Shown here: in pieces, positions 12,577-20,028 of the stretch
How the letters are laid out: each line of letters begins with the position of its first letter
How positions within the stretch are numbered: the first letter of the stretch is position 1
Virus record (IMG/VR): IMGVR_UViG_3300044961_000126
Location: 1 to 20,896 of that record
Source: a virus
Length of the DNA: 20,896 nt
Direction: 5' to 3' (one strand)
The notes under the pieces: generated by a model
What the model saw: the letters and a program-made list of their open reading frames with translations, nothing else
Told to the model about the DNA's origin: nothing
The model's database searches: none
Made by a program: the position numbers and the translations under genes

Positions 12577-13263
12577 TTATAGACTGTTCAACATCTGAAT
12601 GAGTTCTTTCTGTGGAAAACAATCAAACTTGTCGGGTCGAACTGAAGTGTGTGACCAAACACCTGGATCTCCACGTAATGCCTCAGGGCAAATGTCAAAA
12701 ATACGGTCACCCTTGTATTTGACGGGAATGTTCCATCGGTTCCCAAGGAAACGAATGAGGTCACGGGTGTTCTCCAGCTGAGCGTCGGTATACTTCTGGT
12801 AAAACTTAAATCCTTTATATGGACGATCAAGTTCTACGACCTGGTCATCAGGAACTCTGCCGCCGGCGTAGTTAATGAATCCCTTATCGGTCTGTTTCAA
12901 CTGACCCCAATTACAGATTTCAATACCAATGCTTTCGCGATTGAGTTGTGTATTGGATAATGCGTTGGGTCCACCTACACGGAGATGTACTTGTTTCAAT
13001 CCTAAATGCCATGCCCATCTACTACTATTAAATAGTTGAATGATATCTCCATCCTTCCATCGAGTTGAAGTACCAGGATGTCCCGCAATAATAAAACTGG
13101 TTGCTACGCGCTCGGGCGTGCTTTCCCACCATCGAATTACACCATATGGGTCAGGAGAACTTGCAGTGTGATGAATGTAAATTTGCTTTTTGGTTGTATT
13201 TTCGTTGATGTAGTGTTGTGTTCCAAATGGCACCATAGTAATCTTTTTTAATATATCAGACAT
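12577..13263 (-). CDS. N-acetylmuramoyl-L-alanine amidase (endolysin)
   Basis: A 228-aa Amidase_2-type enzyme that cuts the amide between MurNAc and L-alanine in peptidoglycan. Zinc ligands fit the T7-lysozyme pattern: the first His in IYIHHTASS (H31/32), then H205 and C215 in WSHTSVRPDKFDC. GIEICNWG and the WEST..RVATSFIIAG segment are also typical. No signal peptide or separate cell-wall-binding domain is seen, so a holin is needed for release; a candidate is encoded at 15599-15955. The ATG at 13263 has AAGGAG six nucleotides upstream and follows the stop of the 686-aa gene by two nucleotides, so the longer ORF start is rejected. Confidence 0.92.
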   Translation of the reverse strand: MSDILKKITMVPFGTQHYINENTTKKQIYIHHTASSPDPYGVIRWWESTPERVATSFIIAGHPGTSTRWKDGDIIQLFNSSRWAWHLGLKQVHLRVGGPNALSNTQLNRESIGIEICNWGQLKQTDKGFINYAGGRVPDDQVVELDRPYKGFKFYQKYTDAQLENTRDLIRFLGNRWNIPVKYKGDRIFDICPEALRGDPGVWSHTSVRPDKFDCFPQKELIQMLNSL

Positions 13264-13265
13264 GA

Positions 13266-15326
13266 TTATCTCCTTTTTATTTTCATCTTTGTGTCTTTTT
13301 GACATGGGTTGCCATTTCTAATATTCGCGCGCGTCGCCGGCACTGTGAACGCATTAAGTTCTTGGTCCGGCATTTTATTACCATCAGGTAAATCTTTTAA
13401 ATTTTTATAGAATTGGAACTTTGACGCACTGAGTTTTGATAATCCGTCCGCAATATGAATTGCACCATTTTTCTTATAAACGTGCGTAGAATAATTTTGA
13501 AAGTTTACCATTTTATTGTGTACAGCATCTGTGGCATACCCCAACACACTCCAGAGTTGCCACGATTCAGCATTAGCTGGATGGGCATTAAGTAGCGCTG
13601 CCGATTCAGGCGCGGCCACCGGGGATCCATTAGGACCACAAATTGGTGGTTTGCCGGTACTCAATAATTTTACAATGTTTTTTGTTTCAATATTTCTATC
13701 CAATCCATAGTAATCAGCAATAATGTCTTTATAGTTTTCGACAAATGCAAATATTTGTGTCTTGGAATCTCGGAATGGTTGTGATTCTGTCTTACTGAAT
13801 AAACTTTTTCTAAGTTGAGATACAGCCAATAGATCGCTTTTTACATTGGTATATTTTTTACCACGATAATCGGTATAAAATTCTGTTTCTTCATACTTGG
13901 TATAATTCGAACTTGCACTGCCTTCGCCCAGCTTAGTAGATACAGAAATTTGATCAAGATCAAACTCGGGCTCAATATCTTCTGTATCTACCAATACAAA
14001 ACTAATTTTATTAGCCAACTCTATGGGATTTTTGGTTGGAGTATCACTGCCCAATCCAATCATGTCTACTAACTTGTATGAATCATCTGCGGGAATAATA
14101 ACTTCACCTTTAGTGTGTACTTGGTGAATGGCTGAGAAGATTTCTGACACATAGGGTAACGCGGCTGACATTTCCGGTGGTGCATTATTAATGAATTTGG
14201 CATACGATTTAAAAAGATCTTTCACGTCTTTTGCATAAAAGATATCATTAACAATAGCTATGAGCATTTGAAAGTCATCATCATTTGTTGTATTATCACG
14301 AATGGCATTTATTAGTGCTGTAGTAATTTGCCTTGTGCCTTCGATACCAGTAAACCGGTATGCAGGTAAATTTTGAATTTGTTTGAGTTTTTCAATTTTA
14401 TGTCGATGTATCTTTATTGAAGATTCTGCAATATTACGTGCTTCTTTTAATTGTTCTGCCGTTGCGTTTGGATGCTTTTTACGAGCTTCTTCCATAACAA
14501 GGTCAATAAAATTCCGGGGATATTTTATTTCATAGAATACACTACTACCAATTTTTACTCCACCGTCAAATCCTTCGGCTGAGATGAGTTGTACGGCGTC
14601 TTTGCCAAATAGATTTGTGGCTTTAAACGCTTCTTTACCCTTCTTTTTGCTGACTGCGGGGGCATCAAGATCTTTAGCTGGAATGTCTACACCCAAATCA
14701 CGGATTGCTTTTGCTACCAAACGACCGAATTCTCGGCCGGCTGGACTTTCGCCAAACGGCTTACGTTCTGCATCTCCGGAAGTAGCTTTCCCCATAATTG
14801 TACCAACATACAACTTGTTGTTATTAAACATCATATTGTATGTGTCTTGCAAGTATTGTGCGGCAGCCTTGGTTGGATTCTGGAGGAACTTCAAAAATAC
14901 CGGATCTTTACGGAGCGGATGATTTTTGGAACCAGGCACCTTGTCAATGTTTATATTGATAGCTTGTACCTTTCCGGCGTTAGTCTTTGCGGTTGGCTGG
15001 ACGGTCGGGGTCGGTTTAGCTGCTTTGGCTGCTAACCGTGATGCCGGCTTCTTCGTTGGTGTTACCTGCGCATCATAATCCCTTGCAGCTTGTTGTTTTT
15101 CTTTTGCTGTGAGCGGAACAATCTTTCCATCAACGGATTTGTGGGTAGCTGGAACCTTACCACGCTTGCCCTTAGGACCGTAGTATATGTTTCCGTAGTG
15201 TTCAAGACCCCGCGATGCGGCTGCTTTACTTAAACGCAAATTTGATGCCGGTGCCTCGGTTAGAGACTCGGACAACAATAGAAATTTATTGACAAAATTT
15301 ACGATTTTCTTTGAGCGTACAAACAT
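13266..15326 (-). CDS. Unknown 686-aa protein, possible virion protein
   Basis: A long protein of no recognised family. After a start with hydrophobic residues (MFVRSKKIVNFVNKFLLLSE) it has a motif at 36-72 (SRGLEHYGNIYYG, GKVPATHKSVDGKIVPL) that is also present in the OmpR-type protein. A flexible Ala/Pro/Lys/Thr linker (about 90-125) follows, then a large folded part with mixed helices, for example EEARKKHPNATAEQLKEARN, and a C-terminus that ends KMKIKRR. No catalytic motif is seen. Size, linker and position in the lysis cluster fit a virion or injected protein, but this is inference. The Met at 15326 is chosen because earlier Mets fall inside a terminator hairpin. SD is weak (GGTGAT). It may need read-through or the TACTATTTATGA motif for expression. 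Confidence 0.7.
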   Translation of the reverse strand: MFVRSKKIVNFVNKFLLLSESLTEAPASNLRLSKAAASRGLEHYGNIYYGPKGKRGKVPATHKSVDGKIVPLTAKEKQQAARDYDAQVTPTKKPASRLAAKAAKPTPTVQPTAKTNAGKVQAININIDKVPGSKNHPLRKDPVFLKFLQNPTKAAAQYLQDTYNMMFNNNKLYVGTIMGKATSGDAERKPFGESPAGREFGRLVAKAIRDLGVDIPAKDLDAPAVSKKKGKEAFKATNLFGKDAVQLISAEGFDGGVKIGSSVFYEIKYPRNFIDLVMEEARKKHPNATAEQLKEARNIAESSIKIHRHKIEKLKQIQNLPAYRFTGIEGTRQITTALINAIRDNTTNDDDFQMLIAIVNDIFYAKDVKDLFKSYAKFINNAPPEMSAALPYVSEIFSAIHQVHTKGEVIIPADDSYKLVDMIGLGSDTPTKNPIELANKISFVLVDTEDIEPEFDLDQISVSTKLGEGSASSNYTKYEETEFYTDYRGKKYTNVKSDLLAVSQLRKSLFSKTESQPFRDSKTQIFAFVENYKDIIADYYGLDRNIETKNIVKLLSTGKPPICGPNGSPVAAPESAALLNAHPANAESWQLWSVLGYATDAVHNKMVNFQNYSTHVYKKNGAIHIADGLSKLSASKFQFYKNLKDLPDGNKMPDQELNAFTVPATRANIRNGNPCQKDTKMKIKRR

Positions 15327-15335
15327 GAGATCACC

Positions 15336-15387
15336 AAAAAAAGAATCCCCGATATCCACCATCATAAATAGTAGATATCGGGGACTC
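15336..15387 (-). terminator. Strong rho-independent terminator
   Basis: A 14-bp stem with one G-U pair (15387-15374 with 15356-15343), core CCCCGATATC/GATATCGGGG, loop of 17 nt, followed by TTTTTTT on the minus strand. The loop carries TACTATTTATGA (15373-15362), one of the recurrent promoter-like motifs. It separates the small basic-protein gene from the 686-aa gene. Confidence 0.88.
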
Positions 15388-15405
15388 TGTTGCGAAAATC
15401 AAAGT

Positions 15406-15582
15406 TTATCGTGTATACTTTGATTCATGCACCTTTTGGTATTCTCGACGAATTCGTCCTTCTTGACGACGTTTCTGGGATTGTTCGTCTATACCCTTCA
15501 CTCCTTTTGGTCGATGTTTGATACGTTCAAAAGAACTTACTTCGTCTTGCCAATCATCATCGAGATATTCTAAGCCGCGCAT
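15406..15582 (-). CDS. Small basic protein (58 aa)
   Basis: A short charged protein starting MRGLEYLDDDWQDEVSSFER and ending with a basic helix (KRRQEGRIRREYQKVHESKY). No family recognised. It could bind nucleic acid or act as a small virion protein. The ATG at 15582 has GGAG five nucleotides upstream; the longer frame runs into the end of the previous gene. It follows the candidate holin gene by 13 nt and is followed by the terminator at 15336-15387, so it is the last gene of its unit. Confidence 0.65.
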   Translation of the reverse strand: MRGLEYLDDDWQDEVSSFERIKHRPKGVKGIDEQSQKRRQEGRIRREYQKVHESKYTR

Positions 15583-15595
15583 TTTTGCTCCGTTA

Positions 15596-15955
15596 TTATA
15601 CGGTTGGAGGAGGTGGAGTTTTCTTCTTGATGCCGGCCGCACGTAAGCCCACTGCGGCGGTTGCGGTCAATACGACATTGACGGTATCTGGGTTCCAATC
15701 AAGTGGATTATCTGGCAGTTGGAGGCCGAGAAAGGTTTCAACCTTGACGACCAAAAATGCCAAAACCGCGATAATGGCGAGCTTCACTACTTCTGGCAGC
15801 TTTGCCACCAATTCAGAACCGCGTTCGAGTAACTTTACTACGCTGCCGACAAGAGCGCCAACACCAAGAGACACTAAGTAAAAAACAAGTTCTACACCTG
15901 TTGTTGGGGTCGGGATTGCCGGAACTGTATCGGCAACTACCTGTAATAATAACAT
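15596..15955 (-). CDS. Membrane protein, candidate holin
   Basis: A 119-aa membrane protein. Hydrophobic segments lie at about 21-43 (VELVFYLVSLGVGALVG) and 56-76 (VVKLAIIAVLAFLVVKV), with a weaker third one at 92-108. The C-terminus is short and ends with a basic/proline tail (IKKKTPPPPTV). Size, helix count, basic tail and proximity to the amidase gene fit a phage holin that opens the inner membrane for the endolysin. A tail or virion membrane protein remains possible. The ATG at 15955 has GAGGAG eight nucleotides upstream. GATATTTATAAG lies about 38 nt upstream, overlapping the stop of the HAD gene. Confidence 0.65.
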   Translation of the reverse strand: MLLLQVVADTVPAIPTPTTGVELVFYLVSLGVGALVGSVVKLLERGSELVAKLPEVVKLAIIAVLAFLVVKVETFLGLQLPDNPLDWNPDTVNVVLTATAAVGLRAAGIKKKTPPPPTV

Positions 15956-15992
15956 TGAAAATCTCCTCGGGAAGTGACTGGACAAACTACTC

Positions 15993-16003
15993 TTATAAAT
16001 ATC
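15993..16003 (-). promoter_or_regulatory. Candidate phage promoter motif GATATTTATAA
   Basis: A TATTTATAA site 38 nt before the candidate holin start. It shares its core with motifs at 3651, 12563, 15362 and 19713. Confidence 0.35.
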
Positions 16004-16739
16004 AGTTTACTGTTACAAAACTACGATCCAACGATATAATAGTAGGTAATTCAGTTACACTCTTCAGACGATATCTTGGCAAATGATATTGGTTCTCATA
16101 CGCCCAAGTCCCTGTGGCATCTTCAATGAGAATATTGTTGATACCCAGCATTTGAGCCGAACGAATATCATCTCGTAAACTATCCCCAATGACCACGGTT
16201 TCGCTTGCGAGTAGTTCGTGATCGTTCAAGATTTGAGCGAGTTCTGCTGGAGTCTTTTGTGGATTTATATAAATCTTGTCATGATCAAAAATATTGTCAA
16301 GACCATTGTTCACGATTTTCCGCATTTGTATTGTGTAATCACCTTTAGTCAAGATGAACATATTAAATCCAGCCGATTTATATGCGTGTAGTGTGTCTAT
16401 TACACCATCGAATAAATCGTATGGTTCATTGAATACACTATCGCCAATGAACCAACTGCGTTCTGCGGCTTCGTCATCTATGGGATTACCCATCATGATG
16501 TCAAGTGTAGCACTTGCGGCGGCAAAAGCTCGAGGAAAACGATTCTTGCTGAACCCTTCCGGAGTTTCTGTGAATATGACATCAATACTTTTAAGCAAAT
16601 TGAGACAGAATTGTTCTGTGTGACCCGTGCGTTCGAATTGATATTTCGCAAATTCGTTCTGCTTTTGTTTGTAAAAGATTGAACAATTACAAATAGTATT
16701 ATCGAGATCAAAAATCAAATTCTTTGTTCTGGTTAACAT
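16002..16739 (-). CDS. HAD-family hydrolase
   Basis: A 245-aa HAD hydrolase. Motif I is FDLDNT (DLDNT at 11-15) with the nucleophilic and acid Asp. Motif II is FILTKGD, the likely motif III lysine is in NPQKTPAELAQ, and motif IV is VIGDSLRDDI. An inserted cap region (about 20-110) is helical. HAD enzymes of this subclass remove phosphate from nucleotides or sugars; with glycan and nucleotide genes on either side, the substrate cannot be decided. The start ATG comes just after the stop of the dNMP kinase gene, with no visible SD, so translation is likely coupled. Confidence 0.85.
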   Translation of the reverse strand: MLTRTKNLIFDLDNTICNCSIFYKQKQNEFAKYQFERTGHTEQFCLNLLKSIDVIFTETPEGFSKNRFPRAFAAASATLDIMMGNPIDDEAAERSWFIGDSVFNEPYDLFDGVIDTLHAYKSAGFNMFILTKGDYTIQMRKIVNNGLDNIFDHDKIYINPQKTPAELAQILNDHELLASETVVIGDSLRDDIRSAQMLGINNILIEDATGTWAYENQYHLPRYRLKSVTELPTIISLDRSFVTVN

Positions 16740-16740
16740 A

Positions 16741-17289
16741 TCAGTTTACATTCGTATCAAGAAACCGACGAATCTGCGATTCTAGGTCTTGATCGGGGTC
16801 GTTGTTTATGAAGAAGTCAAATTTAGTATATGTGTCCAGAGCCGTTTCACTGATGTGTAATCGAGCCTCTACAGTCAGAGAATTATTTTCTGAACGGGTG
16901 GGAGCAATAACACGAATGACTTGACCTCCGAAGCGGCTTTGAATGAATTCGACTTCATTTGGAAATCTACAATCGGTTATGCAAAACTTGTTTATGCCCC
17001 AAGTTTTTGAAAGATGGTGCATCCATGTTGCAGCAGTTTCTAACCAAACATTTTCTCCATATATGTTACGGCCCTGTTCAGTTCCATTAATTTGTAATGC
17101 TTTACGTACATGAGGCGGTTTTGTATGAAACACTTCATCATAAGTTGCTTGACCCTTACCCACAGTCCAAATTTTGAAGTGATCGGCCAACGCCCAACGA
17201 TGATACCCCCGTGGTCGCAGGTAATTCTCATAGATGTAATCTTTACCAGAACCCGCTTTTCCGCTTAATGCAATAACCTCAATATCCAT
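16741..17289 (-). CDS. Deoxynucleoside monophosphate kinase (T4 gp1-like)
   Basis: A 182-aa kinase that would phosphorylate dNMPs (dTMP, dGMP and perhaps a modified dCMP) to dNDPs for phage DNA synthesis. The P-loop is GKAGSGKD (10-17). LADHFK and FCITDCRFPNEVEFI are typical of phage dNMP kinases, the latter carrying the conserved DxRFPNE block. The length is somewhat below T4 gp1 (241 aa). The ATG at 17289 has AAGGGG six nucleotides upstream. A TTGACA with a poor -10 (17316-17344) lies upstream. Works with thyX. Confidence 0.88.
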   Translation of the reverse strand: MDIEVIALSGKAGSGKDYIYENYLRPRGYHRWALADHFKIWTVGKGQATYDEVFHTKPPHVRKALQINGTEQGRNIYGENVWLETAATWMHHLSKTWGINKFCITDCRFPNEVEFIQSRFGGQVIRVIAPTRSENNSLTVEARLHISETALDTYTKFDFFINNDPDQDLESQIRRFLDTNVN

Positions 17290-17315
17290 GCGTATCCCCT
17301 TAGAGTTCAATATGA

Positions 17316-17344
17316 ACGGTAATACCACGCATAATTTTTGTCAA
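17316..17344 (-). promoter_or_regulatory. Weak sigma70-type promoter before the dNMP kinase
   Basis: TTGACA (17344-17339), 17 nt, TACCGT (17321-17316). The -35 is perfect but the -10 keeps only TA and the last T. It lies between the GT2 stop and the kinase start. Confidence 0.35.
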
Positions 17345-17379
17345 CCCCAATTTTCTTTGAACAAATGTGTATATAATCT

Positions 17380-18207
17380 TTATATACTTTTTCCGATACC
17401 CCGGTAATTACCATCGGGAAGCTTTCGGTTGGTACCAGGTTGATTGTGTGGGAGAAAGCCCCATTTCCACTCAAATTCGTTAAAGGCTTGAGATTCCCTA
17501 TCCCTAAATTGTTGTGATTCTGCATTTTTTTTGGTGGCTACAGATCCAAAGTGATAGAGTCGAAGTGCTCGCGTGCGCGGAAATCGAAAGTCAAGTAACT
17601 CATACTTTAACATGTGATCCCAATCACACACATTGGGACTGTTGTAGAATGTATCAAATCCGCCCACCGCCATATAATAACGTTTGGCTACCACGAATGG
17701 AAAAATATGACCGTCTTCGGCTGTGGGTTGGTCGCCTTGTCGCGCCAATTCAATTTCCAGAAAACGTTCATAGTCGAATGTTTGTAGGTCTTGACCGATA
17801 TCCACTACTGGGAAATGAAACATACCTGGTCCTGTGGGTTCTATTTGATCCACCGTCAATACAAATCGGTCGCCATATGTCTCGGTGACTTCCCGAATCT
17901 GTTCTTGCAGGCGACGGTCCCAATCCGTAGGAAACACATTATCATCATTAACAATGAATACAAATGGGTTACTTGCTTGCATGACACCGGCATTCAAGGC
18001 AAATTGCATGCCTCTGTTTGTGCCAAGATCAAGATACAATATTTCGCTATACTTCTCTAATATTTCACGACTTTCTTCAAAGAAACCGTCAACAACAACA
18101 ACAATTTCAGTTTCTGGATTTTCGCGATTTTCCACCGCAGACCGCAAACACAAATCAAGATACTTGGGGTTACGATATGATGGAATGATTACGCTAACAT
18201 TATTCAT
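17380..18207 (-). CDS. Family 2 glycosyltransferase
   Basis: A 275-aa GT-A type enzyme. The N-terminus VSVIIPSYRNPKYLDLCLRS is the GT2 signature. IVVVVDGF and NRGMQFALNAGV follow, with the metal-binding NDDN (87-90). Later GGFDTFYNSPNVCDWDH is the acceptor-side region. It would transfer a sugar from a nucleotide sugar to a glycan, or to a virion or host surface. Donor and acceptor are unknown. It belongs to a cluster with an epimerase and a GT4 enzyme. The ATG lies two nucleotides after the RNase H stop, with no strong SD. Confidence 0.88.
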   Translation of the reverse strand: MNNVSVIIPSYRNPKYLDLCLRSAVENRENPETEIVVVVDGFFEESREILEKYSEILYLDLGTNRGMQFALNAGVMQASNPFVFIVNDDNVFPTDWDRRLQEQIREVTETYGDRFVLTVDQIEPTGPGMFHFPVVDIGQDLQTFDYERFLEIELARQGDQPTAEDGHIFPFVVAKRYYMAVGGFDTFYNSPNVCDWDHMLKYELLDFRFPRTRALRLYHFGSVATKKNAESQQFRDRESQAFNEFEWKWGFLPHNQPGTNRKLPDGNYRGIGKSI

Positions 18208-18209
18208 AT

Positions 18210-18611
18210 TTAATGACCGAGTCGTTTTACGAGTTCTGATCTAGGTACCCACTCCAATTTTATTTTATACCCTTGTCTTAGCATGTCATTCATTTTTTTA
18301 ATTGCTTGTTCATAAAGATAAACAAGTCTTTTATTTTTAACTTTCCATTTTCCCGTAACCTGCGACACCACAAGTTGACTGTCCATTCTAATTGTCGCTT
18401 GTTTGTGTTGATGTTCTTTCAAAAAGTTGAGACATTCGACGAATGCCAAATATTCGGCCTCATTGTTGGTAGTAAAGTTACCTGTTTCGCTAATACGCTT
18501 TGCTACAACCGGCCGGCTATGATTTTCGTCATAGACCGACCAGTAAATACCGGCGAACGTTTTACCGTTCTGTCCCAGTGTTCCGCCATCGGCGTAGAGT
18601 ATTTGTGTCAT
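18210..18611 (-). CDS. RNase HI-like protein with a missing final acidic residue
   Basis: A 133-aa RNase HI-like fold, expected to cut RNA in RNA-DNA hybrids, for example primers. Active-site residues D8 (YADGG), E51 (NNEAEY) and D77 (RMDSQLVV) are present. The final part reads LEWVPRSELVKRLGH and stops; in the family an Asp is expected in a WVPR....(E/A)D context. The protein therefore lacks the fourth carboxylate by at most a few residues, so activity may be reduced or the end may have been altered. The ATG at 18611 is chosen because the domain begins there; no SD is obvious. The longer frame would overlap the upstream epimerase. Confidence 0.8.
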   Translation of the reverse strand: MTQILYADGGTLGQNGKTFAGIYWSVYDENHSRPVVAKRISETGNFTTNNEAEYLAFVECLNFLKEHQHKQATIRMDSQLVVSQVTGKWKVKNKRLVYLYEQAIKKMNDMLRQGYKIKLEWVPRSELVKRLGH

Positions 18612-18658
18612 AATCAAGTCTTGCGTATAGTTCTTGAATTCGTTGTTCGCTCTGAAGA

Positions 18659-19693
18659 TTACACATGAACTGGCATCTTCCAGTATCCGTCCTTGAGAGC
18701 CTCTGGCTTCCAATATTCATAGAGTCCTTTCTCTAATTCATATTCTTTCCAAATAAAGCGTTCGCGCTTGGGTTGTGTTTTTGCCCACTCCCACATATTT
18801 TTTATGCCTTCGTATATATCGGTCTTGTGTTCAAATCCAAGAATCTCCACCGACTTCTGATATGTTGGGTATGCATGTCGCACTTCGTGCCGAGGCGGCA
18901 AGTGAATGATATTCACGCCAGACAATTCCTTTACGATTTCAGCAACTTCTAAAATTGTAGTCTCTTTGATACCACCGAGATTGATGATTTGTCTACTAGC
19001 TTTGGCATCAACTCCCGCAATCCAAAGTGGTTCCAAACTATCGGTCATTTCACTAAATGCCCGTGTTTGCAATCCATCGCCGTATACAGTGATTGGATCA
19101 CCCACCAATCCTTTGTAAATAGCTATGCCGCCGAAGTTCCGATAACTATCCCAAATGTTCTGGTTGCGGCCATAAACATTGTGCGGACGAATGATGCACC
19201 AGTCAAGACCGTGTTGTTCGCCTGCAATCTCAATATCGCGTTCCGCTGCCGCTTTAGCTACGCCATATGGGTCCACAGGATTACGCACCATATCTTCGTT
19301 GAATGGTGGGGTACTGTCTCCATATACAGCCATACTGGAAGTGAACACAAGTCGCTTAACACCATACTTGATGGACGCATTGATAATACTGGCGGTGCCT
19401 ACCAAGTTATTGATATAGTTGAATCTACGAATGAACGGGCTTACACACTCGGCAGCATATGCGGCAAAATGATACACGATATCAATTTCATTTGTTTCAA
19501 AAATTCTATCAATACTCTCGGGCTTATTTGCGATGTCATACCTGTAAAATATGACACCTTCCGGTACATTCTCAGCATATCCACCAGAGAGATCGTCTAC
19601 TCCAATCACGGTGACACCTGGTTTATTTTTGAGAATGTATTCTGCGAGTCGTGAACCGATCAATCCTGCGCAACCTGTGATCAATACCTTCAT
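18659..19693 (-). CDS. NAD-dependent nucleotide-sugar epimerase/dehydratase
   Basis: A 344-aa extended SDR. The Rossmann motif is GCAGLIG (7-13), followed by VIGVDDLSGG. The catalytic set is TSSMAVYG (S119-120) and YGVAK (Y143, K147). RPHNVYGRNQN and VYGDGLQTRAF are typical of UDP-sugar 4-epimerases and related enzymes. It probably supplies a sugar for the two glycosyltransferases. The exact substrate cannot be told. The ATG at 19693 has GGAGG five nucleotides upstream. CTATTTATAAT lies 19 nt before the start. Confidence 0.9.
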   Translation of the reverse strand: MKVLITGCAGLIGSRLAEYILKNKPGVTVIGVDDLSGGYAENVPEGVIFYRYDIANKPESIDRIFETNEIDIVYHFAAYAAECVSPFIRRFNYINNLVGTASIINASIKYGVKRLVFTSSMAVYGDSTPPFNEDMVRNPVDPYGVAKAAAERDIEIAGEQHGLDWCIIRPHNVYGRNQNIWDSYRNFGGIAIYKGLVGDPITVYGDGLQTRAFSEMTDSLEPLWIAGVDAKASRQIINLGGIKETTILEVAEIVKELSGVNIIHLPPRHEVRHAYPTYQKSVEILGFEHKTDIYEGIKNMWEWAKTQPKRERFIWKEYELEKGLYEYWKPEALKDGYWKMPVHV

Positions 19694-19712
19694 ATGTTCC
19701 TCCAAAAGTTTC

Positions 19713-19723
19713 ATTATAAATAG
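19713..19723 (-). promoter_or_regulatory. Candidate phage promoter motif CTATTTATAAT
   Basis: A TATTTATAA site 19 nt before the epimerase start and just upstream of its SD. It is the best example of the shared motif. Confidence 0.35.
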
Positions 19724-19740
19724 AAGTTCAATACCAAGTA

Positions 19741-19950
19741 CTAACCATGAAGAATTTTCTTTCCTGCAATATGTGGAGGAATTTCTGTTTTAGGAGATTG
19801 ATCTGATAAAAGTTTACGAAGTTCTTCATTCTCTTCAGTAAATTTCTTGTTTATTTCTTTCAACAACTTAATTTCAATTCGGTTCAAGATAAGTAGAACC
19901 ACGACATAGATCGCGATGCACGATAGTATAATTTTAACAAAAAGATTCAC
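19741..19950 (-). CDS. Small membrane-anchored coiled-coil protein
   Basis: A 69-aa protein. Residues 2-23 (NLFVKIILSCIAIYVVVLLI) form one membrane helix, followed by a charged coiled-coil helix (KLLKEINKKFTEENEELRKLL) and a polar tail (PHIAGKKILHG). The GTG at 19950 is preferred over the TTG two codons earlier because GGAG is eight nucleotides before it. The topology, one anchor and a cytoplasmic or periplasmic helix, recalls spanin or Rz-like proteins, but no such assignment can be made. It has its own promoter (19980-20008). Confidence 0.65.
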   Translation of the reverse strand: MNLFVKIILSCIAIYVVVLLILNRIEIKLLKEINKKFTEENEELRKLLSDQSPKTEIPPHIAGKKILHG

Positions 19951-19979
19951 ACTCAATTCTCCGTGGTATAATTTTATTA

Positions 19980-20008
19980 AAGATAATAGACCCTCTCAAC
20001 AAAGTCAA
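19980..20008 (-). promoter_or_regulatory. Sigma70-type promoter for the small membrane protein
   Basis: TTGACT (20008-20003), 17 nt, TATCTT (19985-19980). The -35 lies in the loop of a small inverted repeat CCCTCT/AGAGGG (about 20013-19991). The same TATCTT -10 is found at 3658. Confidence 0.65.
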
Positions 20009-20028
20009 GAGGGGATAAAATGATATTT

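Noticed and set aside
15327-15365. N-terminal extension of the 686-aa protein
   Set aside because: It would be translated from within a strong terminator hairpin; the Met at 15326 lies after the T-run.
18989-19654. 221-aa plus-strand ORF
   Set aside because: Antisense shadow of the epimerase gene.
19991-20013. Terminator after the GT4 gene (CCCTCT/AGAGGG)
   Set aside because: Stem of 6 bp with a long loop and no true T-run; the sequence is better explained by the promoter it contains.
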